A stretch of DNA of 64,000 nucleotides from Sanderia malayensis (lineage: Eukaryota > Cnidaria > Scyphozoa > Semaeostomeae > Pelagiidae), in the NCBI GenBank assembly GCA_013076295.1, contig RQOL01000618.1, positions 806,001 to 870,000 on the forward strand, in the 5' to 3' direction. Positions 31,832 through 43,984 of this stretch are shown here, one piece after another. The translations under genes were made by a program, and so were the position numbers. The notes beneath the pieces are model-generated. The model had not been told where the DNA came from. It saw nothing but the letters and a program-made list of their open reading frames with translations, and searched no databases. Position 1 is the first letter of the stretch. Each line of letters begins with the position of its first letter.

Positions 31832-32607
31832 ATTTTCCCAGTTTTATCATCATGTTTTGATGCTCTTCTTGGCATCCCCGCTCCCGTACAGTTTTAACAT
31901 TGCACGGCCCACGCCCGCCTCCACTGAGCACAACGAGCAGCCACTACATGGGAATTTTGTAATTCCTCCCCACAGCTGCAAACTCATCGCAAGCCTTTCA
32001 AATTTCAATGTCATAATGCGCCGACCTGTTTCTAATCATCAAAGTCAAAAAAACAAATATCGAGTGCATCGTATGACAGAAAATTGATGCCGGATTTGTT
32101 GCTTCAGTACGGGAAAATGAACGGGGCACAATGGCACCAACTATGATGTCATAGTAGGTAGATCCCAGTCCTAAAAGTTGACCACAAAAAATGGCGAAAA
32201 TGACGAAACATCGACATTTCCCCACGTTATAACTCGTTAACTAGACGTCAGATTTAAAAAATATTTTCGTATCTAAAATCAGCGAAGAAAGTTTTATCGA
32301 TATAAAGAATAAAAAAATAAGGTGTAGGGGCACTTTAAGGCAAAGGCCTACCTAGGGCATAATTACATTCAGCAACTTTTGTTCGGACAGGGTCAGAGTT
32401 AGGTCTAGGGTGTTGGGTTGAAGGTAAATATTGAAATATTACTTACAAACAACGATGAATAGCTTTATTCATATTATCCACTTCACATTAAACTTCGATC
32501 TGATAAAAGAAGCAAATGAGTAGGTCCATATTAGAGTGAAAATTCAAAAAGATGTACATGAAACTTACATGTTTAAAATCAACTATCTCTGTTCTATACC
32601 TTGACAG

Positions 32608-35043
32608 GTGCAGCCAACCCTCGAGATATTCCCCTTGGTGTTCGATTCGCATCGTGTTCGATATCTATCCAATTCAATTCAACACGACATATCAAAAACA
32701 AAATGGAAATTGGTTTACTTCACGTGTTAATAAATGGCAAATTTGGAGCTTAAATTTAAAAATTGAAATAAAAAATTTGAAATGGAAATATCAAACTTGA
32801 AATGGAGCTACATAATCGACTGTTTTACAGCATTGCTTTCCAGTGCTGAGCAGTTGAGAACAAGGCTTTTTCAGGTGGCAAATCACATAGTCAGTCCAAG
32901 TGTTCAAAGTCAAGAAATTCCTGTGGATGTTGATGGTCAGACAACAACAAAAATTCCAGAAGTTACCAAAATCACAAAAGACCAAATGCAAGTGTTTGCA
33001 ATGAATTTAGAAGCAAGAAAACAGACTTTTGAACAAAACATCAAAGTTAACGACTGTGCTCTGTGTCGTATTTCATTTGACATGATAATTGGATTTATTG
33101 CTTTTTTGATATTGAAATATTTCATGTCACCAGACAAAATGACTGAATTTATTGTAAGCTGGAGAGATGAAACAAGAAGCTTCCTAGCTCAACTTATTGA
33201 ATGGCTGATGGGTGCTCCAGCTGGCTTAAAATTGAACCACGAAATGACCTTTTTTCTTGGCAATTTCTTTCAATATCACATTTACATTTGGATAGGCTAC
33301 TTGTCACTCATAGAACCATACCTGAAAATCATTATTCACATCATAATTTCCTCTGGTTGCTTGGGACTCTCATTTATGCTCTCACTAACTGAAGATGCTG
33401 TCAACATCCTCACGTTTCACACATTTTGCTTTTATGTTTACGCCTCAAAAGTTTACAACCTTCAATTGAAAGCACTGGTATCATTATCAAGGTTGTTTAG
33501 AGGTGATTGCTATTTCCTTTAAAAGGTACAAAGGTCTTACCATAAAAGCTCTATTAAGTGTAAGACAAAGGGCTTATTCAATTTCTGAGGTTCCACAGGA
33601 AGGAGCTTTCTTATTAGAGAAGGGGGCTTAATAAAAATCTCAAACTTAAGAGAAATGTTTGTGCAAAATAACTGCAAATCAACTTTTATGAGTTTTTATG
33701 GTTTAATCAACCACAATTTTGTCATCATTGACAATTTCAAAAACAAGGGGGCTTACTTTTAATAAAAAATATCATTTTAAAAGGTGCCTTTAATAGAGCT
33801 TTTACAGTTTTATCAAAGTTAAAAAACTTGCTCCTTGATCTCCACCTATGATTCAAATAACTTCTTATCTCCCTCAAAAATTTGATCATGCCCCCCCCAA
33901 AAAAGAATTCCCAATCTATCCTTTATGCTGCCATATCTTAACAAGTTGCAAGTTCACCAAAAGGTGTTTTAATACTTCATATCATAATTTCTTACTGATC
34001 CTAGTGGTTCCTGATTTTACATGGATAAATGCCCAGGATCATGCACCTTTCGTATCTGCCAGTGATTTAGAGAGCCCATGTGCATGTCCTTTTCCACTGT
34101 TTCTTGTACAATAGCCAGCTATAAACAATGATAAATGAGATTTAAAACATGTACAACCACCAAAAGAGACATCAAACAATAAAATAAACATAATTCTAGA
34201 CAAACCATTTGCTTGATGTCTTTATTAGTGGTTGTATATTTTAAATTTCATATATTTCATTTAATTCCAATTCCCCACTGGCTCATGTATTGCACAAATT
34301 ATGATTGTAACAGCAAATGTCTTTCTTGTATTACATAGGTGTGAAATGCAATCCACTGCGTAATAGAATTGACTCAGTGTCATACAGTGCTGGTCAGTTA
34401 GCAGTTGGGACAATATTATTCACAGTTCTCTTGTTCCTCTTGCCAACAACAGCCGTTTACTACTTTGTCTTTGCTTCATTGCGGCTACCCATATTGGCAT
34501 TGAAGGTGTTTCTGTGCTCTCTTGTAAAGGCATTGAACACTGTACCAGTCCATCACATCAAGCAAATGATACTTAACCCCAAACAGTACATTGGTATGAT
34601 TTCATTATTGATTCACGTTTTACTTAACTTACTCAATAGATCAAACATTGACCAACAAAAGAGCCAGAAAGAGAGTGGCTGTGACAAAAAAACATTGGAG
34701 CATCACACTGTTTGCATTCTTATTTCTTGTCTCATTCATCCCCTTCGTCAATTTAAAAACCAATTGAAAACAATTTATTTTCATTGCTTTTTCAACAGAA
34801 TGCATTACATTTGATGTACAATCAGCCAAAAATCACTCACATGATTTGTCAAAGTCCAAAGCAGTGAAATCATCACCACCCTTTATGGAAATTAGGAATA
34901 ATCACATACTTGTTCCAAAGTACCACAGAATGTCACACATGGCTGTATTAAAGAGACACGTACTAATTTGTTTTCCAAATCCACTATTGTTGCACCAAGT
35001 TTTGAAACATTTTTTAACTGGTGATGTTATACATACACTCTAG
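32608..35043 (+). CDS. PIGQ: PIG-Q, subunit of the GPI-GlcNAc transferase (N terminus not found)
   Basis: PIG-Q (Gpi1) stabilises the ER complex that makes GlcNAc-PI, the first step of GPI-anchor synthesis. Firm exons are 32831-33502, 34339-34593 and 34799-35043 (stop TAG), all phase-matched. They encode SSAEQLRTRL, a first helix near FDMIIGFIAFLILKYF, the family signature WLMGAPAGLKLN, FFQYHIYIWIGYLSLIEP, LTFHTFCFYVYASKVY, RLFRG, then RNRIDSVSY and LFLLPTTAVYYFVF in the multi-pass C-terminal half, ending HVLICFPNPLLLHQVLKHFL. An upstream exon at about 32608-32723 (VQPTLEIFPLVFDSHRVRYL) resembles the family's cytoplasmic domain but does not join in phase, so an exon is missing. The family N terminus (about 150-200 residues) is not seen; it may lie upstream of the transposon 29941-32338 or be lost. 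Convergent with REXO1 (490 bp between stops). Confidence 0.88.
33539..33806. mobile_element. MITE-like inverted repeat in a PIGQ intron
   Basis: The left end has ATAAAAGCTCTATTAAGTG and the right end CTTTAATAGAGCTTTTAC. The interior repeats GGGGCTTA motifs in both orientations. It begins 37 bp after the donor of exon 32831-33502. Confidence 0.5.
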
Positions 35044-35532
35044 CATCAGGACTTCATTTGCTCACAGGAAATGTTAAGAAAAATTGACCATCTTCAAAAT
35101 TGTTACCAATTTTTGCGAGATTCATAACTCAACAAAATAAATTTATTGCAAAATTAATAAATGAATACGTTTATTTATATTGTGTGGTACAAATAAATTG
35201 GAGAGTTTTGCCTTCTGCATCCTGCCTTTCCACGAGTATATGTAAGGTTAAGGTATACTTGTTCAAAATAGTCCCTCTTATATTGCTTTTGAGAAACATT
35301 ACAAAACATTACAAAACAACTGGCGCTATTTGTGAAACGAAATTCTGAATCCATTCCATGGGGCATTGCCTTGTTGACCTGTTAACATATGCGTTGCCCT
35401 GGAGTTTTCACCTGACCTTATGACCTGCCCTAAGACGTGGCCTTTTGACCCGACCTGATGATCTATTGATAACCCAACAAAGAAAGCAACGAGAACAACA
35501 AATATTTTATATTACCATGCATGTGCTAAGCA

Positions 35533-38500
35533 TCAACTAGCATTAGCAATTCTTGCCTGCTTTTTCAAATCCTCCCTAATCTTCCATTTCATTAATTCCA
35601 TGCACGAGGCTGAGTCTTCGTAACTATCGTGCCCACCACCACCTGACAAGTAAGGACAGAAAAAAAACATTTCAAATGTCAAATTTCCAACTGTATAAAG
35701 CAATCAAATGCACCCAGTAGGTGAAGAAATAAGCTCAAATTTCCAACTGCATAGAGCAAGCAAATGCACCCAATAGGTGAAAAAATAAGCTCAAATTTCC
35801 AACAGCATAAAGCAACAAATGCACCTAATAGGTGAAAAAATAAGCCATGCTAACCACCCTCTGTAGGATGCTTAAAAACTGCACAATTATTTTGTAATGT
35901 ATTACCTATATTTATTTATTACTTTTCTCATTCCTTTATTCATCTCGACAATTCTAACATGTTATATCATTAGGTAAATAAAAACATCACTGCCTCATTT
36001 TTGCATAATTCACCGTGATGTTAACGAGCTCCAAATTTAATAAAGTTTTCTGGTTTTTTTCGAAGTTTGTTATTACCAGGGTTCAATTGTACGTTCCTTA
36101 GAGCAACAGATGAATATCTACTGGTGCAATATTGTACACCGTCTATATGTGCATATGAATTTATCAAGATAGAATAAAAGAGCCTGTTGTTTTATCTTGG
36201 TGTGCACACTGGCCTTACAACAGAAGAAATGATTATTACTATAAGGAGCGATTCAATCATACCGTTGTCTTGGATGATCTTTTGAAGAAATTCTCCCATT
36301 AAAGTTTTCAATGCTCGTTTGTACGGAAGTCCGAGGCGATGGGGAAACACGAGTGCAGTGTCGACAACTTTACGATGAATAAGCTGCAAGAAAACAGAAT
36401 CACGTCAATGCAAGAAAGTCCAAATAAAACGTATTGAAGAAACCTGTCGCTATTCTTCTGGCAACATCGTACGACCGTCTTTAAATTGACCAGTGCAGCA
36501 ATACACTAGCAATAGAGTTCAACCCAGGTAAAATCAAACGTAAATGGTCGCAAGAGATTTGTTCTAGCTGTCGGAGTTTCCAGTTATCGACTAAAGAAGA
36601 TTTTTCGACGTATTAAAGGTTTAAACGTGGAAGGTAGTCAATTTAGAACCAGGATTGTACTTCCAATTGCAACAAAACAGGTATTAGACTCATCAAAGCA
36701 TAGTCATTAAAATAAGCTATTAGACTTATCAAAGCATAAGCAATTAGAACTAAGCATAGTCATAAGAAATAGCTATTTTTCATGATTATGATTGAAGTAA
36801 AACTACATTTACCTTCATTACAGCAAGATCGCTTTCCAAACTATGTCCTAACAATATTGTATCATCTCCAAACATATCGAGCAATTTATTTTGGATATCT
36901 TTTAATGAAGTAGTGACATCGCAAAGAGATTCTTCTGTTACACCGCTGAATCTGAAATCGAAAGGAAAGGATTAAAATCGAAATCACTTATCGAAATTTC
37001 ATTTCACTTGATGCTTTAGAGAATGTGTGGAACCGAACCGAATCTCAAGCTTCGAATGATATCAGCAGCAACTAACATGGTAGCAGCAACGCAACAGGAC
37101 ACACCTTGTATTATAATCGATTATGGGCTTTTCTGGTTTGACAAATGTGTCGTATACTTTGGTCATGTTGTAATCAACCATGGTCACTCTTGTCAGCTCC
37201 AGACCATCAACCGTATAACACTGCAAGCGAACAAACCATCAGAAAACGTAAAGTCCAATCAAGGCTTGGACGAATTAAGGAATTCTTTAAAAAAACTGTA
37301 TAAAGGATGTAGGGTAAGGGAGAGGAGGGCTACCGCATAGGGAATGTGCATAGGGGAATATTTGGTAACCCGTACATGGTTTCAAGGTTTCATGGTTTCA
37401 AGGGTCAAGAGAGCCAGGATTAGATGGTCATACTCAAAACATACACATGCCAATAAAGGTTAAGGGAGGTAGAAAAATGCTTAGGGATCCCAGGGTGGTT
37501 AAACAGCACCAGACAAACTCAGCATACTACGAATATGAGAAAGATTTAGCAAAAAATCCATTTCACATTTCGGGTAAATAAATAAAAACTTAAACTTCAG
37601 AGAATAGAAAAGACTGAGACGAGAAAAATACTCCAATAAACGTCTTACCATCTCACAATCTAATGCGTAAACTTTTTTTGTATTTCTGGTCGCATTTGTC
37701 TTTGTGACGACAAAATGATTAAAATTACCAGCATATTCTGAAACATGTAGCTGCAATGAAAAGAACTCTCTCCTTAAATCACCGGGCAAAAACTAGTACC
37801 TGAGTGGTTTGACTCTGAGGCAATAAAATAACACATAAACATACCGAAACATGAAGGCATCCAAGACATATTTTGCTATATTGTTTATATTGTCATATTG
37901 TTAAATCGAGGTTTATTTTTACTGCAGAACAGTTCGATACTTCTTAGATTGCTGGTTTGCTAGACAAGGCAGCTTTTTACGAGGGATTGGTTGGTCAATC
38001 GAAGAGATACGGCATTTGTTTTATCGCGACTTTATCACATTACCAATATTTAGTGCATGTAACATAATGTGGGACAGAAAGCGGACTTGTAGCTTTAGCA
38101 TTGAAAATTCATTGATGCTTCACTTGTTGCAGTAATACCTTATATAATACAGCATACCTTGGCTACACAGCAGCCCATGCTACATGCTTCACCTTTGCAA
38201 CATGAAAATTGCATTGAAGACCCACCAAAACCTAAAACAAAGTACAAACTTCACTAATAAATGTCTGCCTATTCCAAGAAGAAAGAAACTGAGCAACAGG
38301 GCTCGAGCACAACATCAGCCAACACAATGGAACGAGATCTTTCCTACCACGCATGCGTCTCAATCTTCCCCAGTGGTAATGACACTCGCTTCTACTAATG
38401 TATTCGCCTTCTGAGGTCAACATGAACGTCTTGCCACAACGGTCGCAGATTCGCTTGGTCGCTGTAAACAAAATTCGTAAATGGTGGTCGCAAAGGCTTG

Positions 38501-41500
38501 GATGGAAGATGATGCAAGGGGAAACAAGAGCAATAAGGCGAAATAAAACAAATAAATAGCTGCAGACGGAGTAAATACATCGCCACAATGTTTTAATAGC
38601 AGGAATGTGTTTGATAGGAAATGGAAATATGAAGAAACTGAGAAGGAAAAAGACGAAAAACCAGCAATAAAAAGTAATAAGATGCAAAAGTAACTCAAAA
38701 GAAAAAAAGAAGACAGTGTTAAATCGACAGATGGTACCTACAGCATTTTCCTTCTGTTTTCTTGTAAAAAACTGCGCGGCCGCTGCCTGGGGCTGATTCT
38801 TTGGGATAATTATTCTGCCACAAGTCTTTCTCTGAGGCCAAGTATGTCAGCATGTTTTCGTAAAATAAACTCTCTGAAACAAAATGCAACAATCAACAAA
38901 ACAACTACAGCTTAACATCGATCTATCCAGCACTGAAAAATGCAATGCATTTCATCGAGTTATCAGGCCCTCGAATTACAATGGGTCGTGTGCTAAGCAT
39001 ACAAAATGCCAGGAAAAATTACGCAGAAGGCAGAAAAAATAACATTATTGGATTCGAATTCTATCTAATTGTAAATCTATTGCCATTCTGATGTTCCAAT
39101 TACAATGAAAAATGACGGCAAAGTCAAGAGAAGACAAATGTTAAGGGTAAAAATAAAATGCCTATAAAAACAGTATTTCGTGATATTAAAATTATATTAA
39201 ATGTTGTATTAAAAGATGTTTTGAAAAGCGCAGAAAAGCCTCACCAGTTAATTCAGGCAGTAGATTAACCTTTTTCTTCACCAAAACAATTGGGTTCTTT
39301 TCTGTCTGCAGTGAGCTATGTCTCTTTTCCAGCATTGACAATGATATGGTCGATGGCCTAATCGCTTTCTTTCGCGTGACAGATAATGAAACGGGTGGAT
39401 TGACCCTCTCAACATACGTATTATCGCTGATTAGAGAAGAGCCGTTGTTATTGGTATGGGTGTCAGAATTTGGATTTGACAAGCCCCCGGCCTGTTTTTT
39501 GGACGCATCTGGTAGACTTCGGATCCTCTTGATTGAATTCACGCACAGACTTACGTAAATCTGCTTACTGGTGCATCGGGAAAAGATCACTTCTTCGTCA
39601 TTCACTGCCTAAAAAATAGAGGAAGATGATCAAAGACCAATAGTGGAAGATGATCAAAGGAAGAGTGAGAGACCAGCAAAAGAAACTTATAATAAAGATA
39701 ACAATAAAAATTACAATAGACGTTAGAATGACAAGATGATGTTGCTGATGATCATTGCGATCATGATCTCGATTCTGATTATAAATGATTACGATTGTAG
39801 CTATGATTACTAATCTAATGGTTGTTCATGGGCGGTCTGGCCCGGGGGGCAAAGTGGCGATCGCCACCCGGGCCTTCTGATTTTTAACGTAAACTAAAGC
39901 TACGGGCCCTTTTCGAAGACTTGGACTACCCTAAACCGGGCCCCTTTGGTTTGCCAGCCACCCTGCAATTGTCATGCCAGACCGCCCCTGTGGTTGTTGA
40001 TTATGATTACTATTGGGTATGGTTACTTGGTTACTCGCGAAACTGCTTTTTCAAGTTATCGAGATTGCTTCGATTTAAGGATCACCGTGCCAAAATTATT
40101 TCACTGCGCGGTGCGTAGGAATGCAATTGAACACCATGATCAACTTGAAATCATGCCATGAAGCAACATTTACCTTATCAAATGCCTCTTGCAACGAGGA
40201 ACATTTCTCCGTGTATTCGTCAATAATTTTGTCCAAGTATCTCTGTCGCAGGACTTGCGGTACTTTCGAACCAAAATGCACCGGTATCCTGGGCCTAGTT
40301 AACTCAGCATTGCCATCAGATGATTGCGTGGTCTTCTTCTTGCTTGCTTCATAATGCGATTGCCTTTTCTTCCCAATGTACGTGCCTTCTTGGGTTGTGA
40401 AGGACATGCGCGATGTCACCGAAGGAACCTGGCACGAATAGACAGGCAACGGGCTGATTAATAGACCCTATCTCTCTTAAACATTCAAGATATACCATAA
40501 TATGCGAAGGCATATCAACAGAATTTGAAAAGAGTCAAAGGAGCATGCAACAATTTCGGATAAATTTTTACCTCGACCTTTTTGTCGTCGCCTTCTTTTC
40601 TCACTTCCTTCGAGCCGCCAAGATGGAATGGAGGACCATAGAGGGAGCGCTTAACACCTTTCTTGTTCACAGGTTGACGAACGACCTACGAAAAACATAC
40701 GAATTGCTATCTGACCAATTGTAAGGGCAAAGATTAACGAGATAGCGGTTTAGGCAAGTGGGCTAAAAGAAAGGGTAAAACTGCGTTGGGTAACAGAAAA
40801 GGCAAATTTAAATGAGAAAATCAAGATGAGATATGGTAAAGAAAATGGCAACAGCAAAAGATCAAGGTCAAGGTCACGGATGAGGAAACGACCAGGGCAA
40901 AGGTGAAAATAAAGAAATAGGTCAGCATCAACGAAGGTGGAATAATGAAAAAGCGCCATAATGAGTATGAAGATTAAGGTCAAAGAAGTGAAGGTGACCT
41001 TGAGAAAAAATTAAAAGTAAAGGTCAAAGATCGACGTCAAAAGAAAAAATTAAGGTCAAAGAAGTAAACATAAATAAAAATTGGCCTCCAACAAAAGTTA
41101 AAGGTCAAAGTCAAGATCACAGAAAAGGTTAAAGTGCATAAAGAAAATAATAAATTTTAAGGAAGAAAACGGTACAGGTAAACTTTAAAGTAATAAAAGC
41201 TAGGGTCGTGGAGGTGAACGAGGCTTGGATCAAATTCAAGTTCAAGGTTGCAGATGGATATGTAATAAGGTTAGTCGGATGACGTGTAAGGAACTTGAAT
41301 ACAGCTTTGCTACAACAGACATTGTAGTCAATTGTGCATTAGCCTACCTCCGCTTTTGGGTTATGAGCTACTCGCTTCTTCAAACTGCCAATGCCGACCG
41401 TTGGGCCGGTATTAGCTGGGGCACACGGCTCCTCCGCAAGGTTTGTTTTCTTAGACGGCGGAGTGTGTTGCTTGGTGGCAGCGGAGAGATGATCCGCATT

Positions 41501-43817
41501 AGCTGCCTTACTTGGGCTGTAGTCTTCGAAAATTTTACGCAATGTTTCCTCGCTGTTGTCGAATAACTCCGTGGACGAGTCTGAAAACAAGGCAACATCA
41601 ACATGGCTGCTATCATTGTGTTGGGGCTTTCTTTTTCGTTTCCTTTTCACATGATGATTATCATCAGAATGACCACCACCAAAAAAGTTGATATCCTTCA
41701 GGGTGGGTGGCTTGAGTTGTTTTTCGTTCTCATCCACGCATTGTCCGGTTTGCACCAGCAAATCTTCGCTTTCTTCTTCTTTCTTTTCGTCTCTCGTCGG
41801 TGTCTCCTCTTCAGTCTTTGTTTCAGCATTATCTTCAACAACAAGATCAAATGAAAGCTGATAGTAGCTACTTGCAGAGATTGTTGGCAAAGGTTCTAAT
41901 TGCCTTTGTCTCATTGCTAAGGCCAGTCTGCCTTGCACTTTGCGCATTACATTTTCAAAAGACCATGGGCAGTACCTACAAAACTACTTGTAAACAAGTC
42001 TGATATCAATCAACCAAACAGTTGAACAATGATAATTCAAACCTCATCATGCAAATCTAATACCATTAGAACATTAGCATGCCAAATCACACCAATTATG
42101 ATGATGATGATGATGATATTATTAATATTGTTGTTGTTGTTGTTATTGTTAAAGTGCAAGAAATCAGCCAATAGAATACCTTTGTTAATGGTGCCTTTCT
42201 TTCTGTTTCTAATAGCGGCAGCTACCTCTGCTGAATAATCCGTCTGTTTTGTTATCTGCAGCAGTTTGGTGAGATCTTGAACAATGGGACTTGGGGCTAG
42301 GTGGCTGTTATCTTCATTCTTTATGACATTGTCGCTTCCATCATTTGAAAATTCAACTCCTTCCAATGAGCATTCGGCTTGTGGATCTTTAAAACATCGT
42401 TCAATCTAACATCAGCATCTAAACTTTACTGTGACACCAACATGATATTATGATGTAAAATTAAATAACTAGGAGCTAGTTAAATGGTGGCTGCCTTGTA
42501 CTATGAAAGAGATCAAAGGGCCAGAAACTAGATTGTTAGGTTACACTGCTTGTAAGTTTGTCAGGTTACACTGCTTGTAAAAATTTTTTGATTTTTATGC
42601 AATGCAATATACATTAAGAAACTTAGATCAGCACTAATAAAAAAAGTTCCTTAACTCTGCATTAAATTTTTTGGCACTTTGGCACTAAAAATTTCTCAAT
42701 CTGTTTCTTATTTTCAGGGTCTAAAATTTTGTTTTACAGTTGGGAATTTTTGGATAGACATAAACCCATATTGTCACAAGAACAATTCATGCAGACTCAA
42801 ATGAAAAAATAAATCTTTTTCAAAAAGAATTAACAAAATCCTTGATATTCACTGAAATCATGCTGTGCAGAAACTAATGTCAATTGATTCTTTTTAAAGA
42901 ATGAAAACCTTACAGTTTCTTAATTATTATTGGGGCTAGTACTAAGCCAGTACTAAGCCAAATTTCTTGGCTTTTTGGCCATCTTTGTTTAGCTTTTTAT
43001 AAACTAGTTTTCTATTTAAATAAATGTGCAGAAAAACTACAAGAGATGTTAGCTAAGCCTTGGGCAAAAATGTTAAATAGTGAAACCAACACAAATAGTG
43101 ATCCAAATGCAATATAAAATATTGAAGGCATCTAAATCTTAGATCTCAAAAGGCTTGGACACAAATGGACCTATGATTATATTTTTTGCTTCATTTCACA
43201 TACCTACTACTTCACCATATGTCCAATCTTCCTCTTTCATTTTAACATCTTTGGAGAGAGAATATGAAGAAAATATACAAGTCAAGGAAACCCTCCTCTA
43301 GTTGAAGAGCATGTGTTATGGCAAAGACAAGACAAATGAGGTAATTCTGGAGATTACGAAGAAGACTTCTCAATAAAAAAGCTACTTAACTATCAAAATA
43401 GCACAAAAAGATCGGCTTATTTAAATTGATACTTGCAAACAAATACTATGAACTGCCAATTATTTATATACACAAGTTACGTTACTGTTGTTTGGTTGGG
43501 GGAATAGCTTTTCTAGAAAAAGCTTTGGGCTTGAAAATGGGACTATATAGGGACAGAGTTATGTAAACACTGCCGGCATGAAAAGATCCTTTTTGGTTTG
43601 TCACTTTCGTCATGTTCCATATCTTTGCTAGAGACAATTCAGCACATAACTCTAAAGAAGACAAGGACAACTAAAAATGGGCCTATTCTATTACGTGAAA
43701 AATATAAGCAAACCAACCTGCATTGGCATGCCTGAAGTGGCAGTACGGTCTATGACATAGTCCGTATATGTAAAATGGGCAAGGAAGATTCTTAAAAAAG
43801 CCAGCTGAAGGAAACAT
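35533..43817 (-). CDS. REXO1: RNA exonuclease 1 homologue (REXO1 / Elongin-A-binding protein 1)
   Basis: A DEDDh 3'-5' exoribonuclease of about 870 residues (human 1,221). Exons (5' to 3'): 43817-43718, 43248-43204, 42386-42180, about 41960-41348, 40685-40572, 40428-40174, 39608-39245, 38873-38742, 38461-38348, 38231-38158, 37750-37649, 37220-37105, 36951-36813, 36383-36263, 35642-35533 (TGA). Start ATG 43817 gives [14 protein letters not shown]...[10 protein letters not shown], the family's N-terminal CCCH finger. [20 protein letters not shown] marks the central domain. ICDRCGKTF...[10 protein letters not shown] plus [15 protein letters not shown] forms the zinc ribbon. The nuclease has YALDCEM (first D and E), [26 protein letters not shown] (D), [20 protein letters not shown], and [13 protein letters not shown] (H and last D): all catalytic residues are present. 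Only the start of the fourth exon is unresolved; the GTAG at 41976 gives the wrong phase, while an AG at about 41934 fits. Confidence 0.94.
35679..35846. repeat. Three 56-bp tandem repeats in the last REXO1 intron
   Basis: TCAAATTTCCAACTG starts at 35679, 35735 and 35791, each followed by CAAATGCACC, then TAGGTGAA and AATAAGC. They lie 37 bp before the last exon in gene orientation. Confidence 0.92.
39827..39990. mobile_element. hAT-type MITE, 164 bp, in a REXO1 intron
   Basis: An 8-bp target duplication TGGTTGTT (39819-39826 and 39991-39998) flanks termini CATGGGCGGTCTGGC and GCCAGACCGCCCCTG. Eight-base duplications with CA...TG ends are the hAT signature. Base composition (about 55% GC) differs sharply from the surrounding intron. 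Confidence 0.85.
40860..41110. repeat. Degenerate AAGGTCAAAG repeat tract in a REXO1 intron
   Basis: A purine-rich stretch repeats AAGGTCA or AGGTCAAAG; I count at least seven AGGTCA hexamers, two of them adjacent in CAAGGTCAAGGTCACG (about 40864). No gene is seen. Confidence 0.6.
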
Positions 43818-43984
43818 ATTAACAACAATATTATATCATGTGTTGCATCTATCATGAACTACTTTTTGGCCGGGGATTCAGCCGTGGATTGGGCCTAAGG
43901 AAACTACTATTTGGCCGTGGATTCGAAGTGATGTTATTTTTAATTGTTATTGTGGGTGAACTACTTGGAATTTAGCAATGTAAT

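Larger units (their letters stand above)
29941..32338. mobile_element. Kolobok-like DNA transposon (TTAA target duplication, THAP domain), split by a LINE
   Basis: TTAA flanks both ends (29941-29944, 32335-32338). The termini AGTGCCCCTACACCTTATTT and complement are perfect, and imperfect inverted similarity continues through TACCTACTATGACATCATAG to GCAGCCACTACATGG, about 230 bp at the left and longer at the right. A THAP-type ORF runs inwards from the right end on the minus strand. A 5'-truncated LINE sits at 30387-31240. TTAA duplication plus THAP is the published signature of Kolobok elements. The copy is dead: the rest of the transposase cannot be read. Confidence 0.82.

Noticed and set aside
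35679..35846. Regularly spaced direct repeats resembling a CRISPR array
   Set aside because: Whole 56-bp units repeat with no unique spacers, inside an intron of a eukaryotic gene: an ordinary tandem repeat.
38232..38698. Membrane-protein-like minus-strand frames with many Phe/Leu
   Set aside because: Apart from the REXO1 zinc-ribbon exon 38461-38348 these are intron sequence read through a pyrimidine-rich tract.
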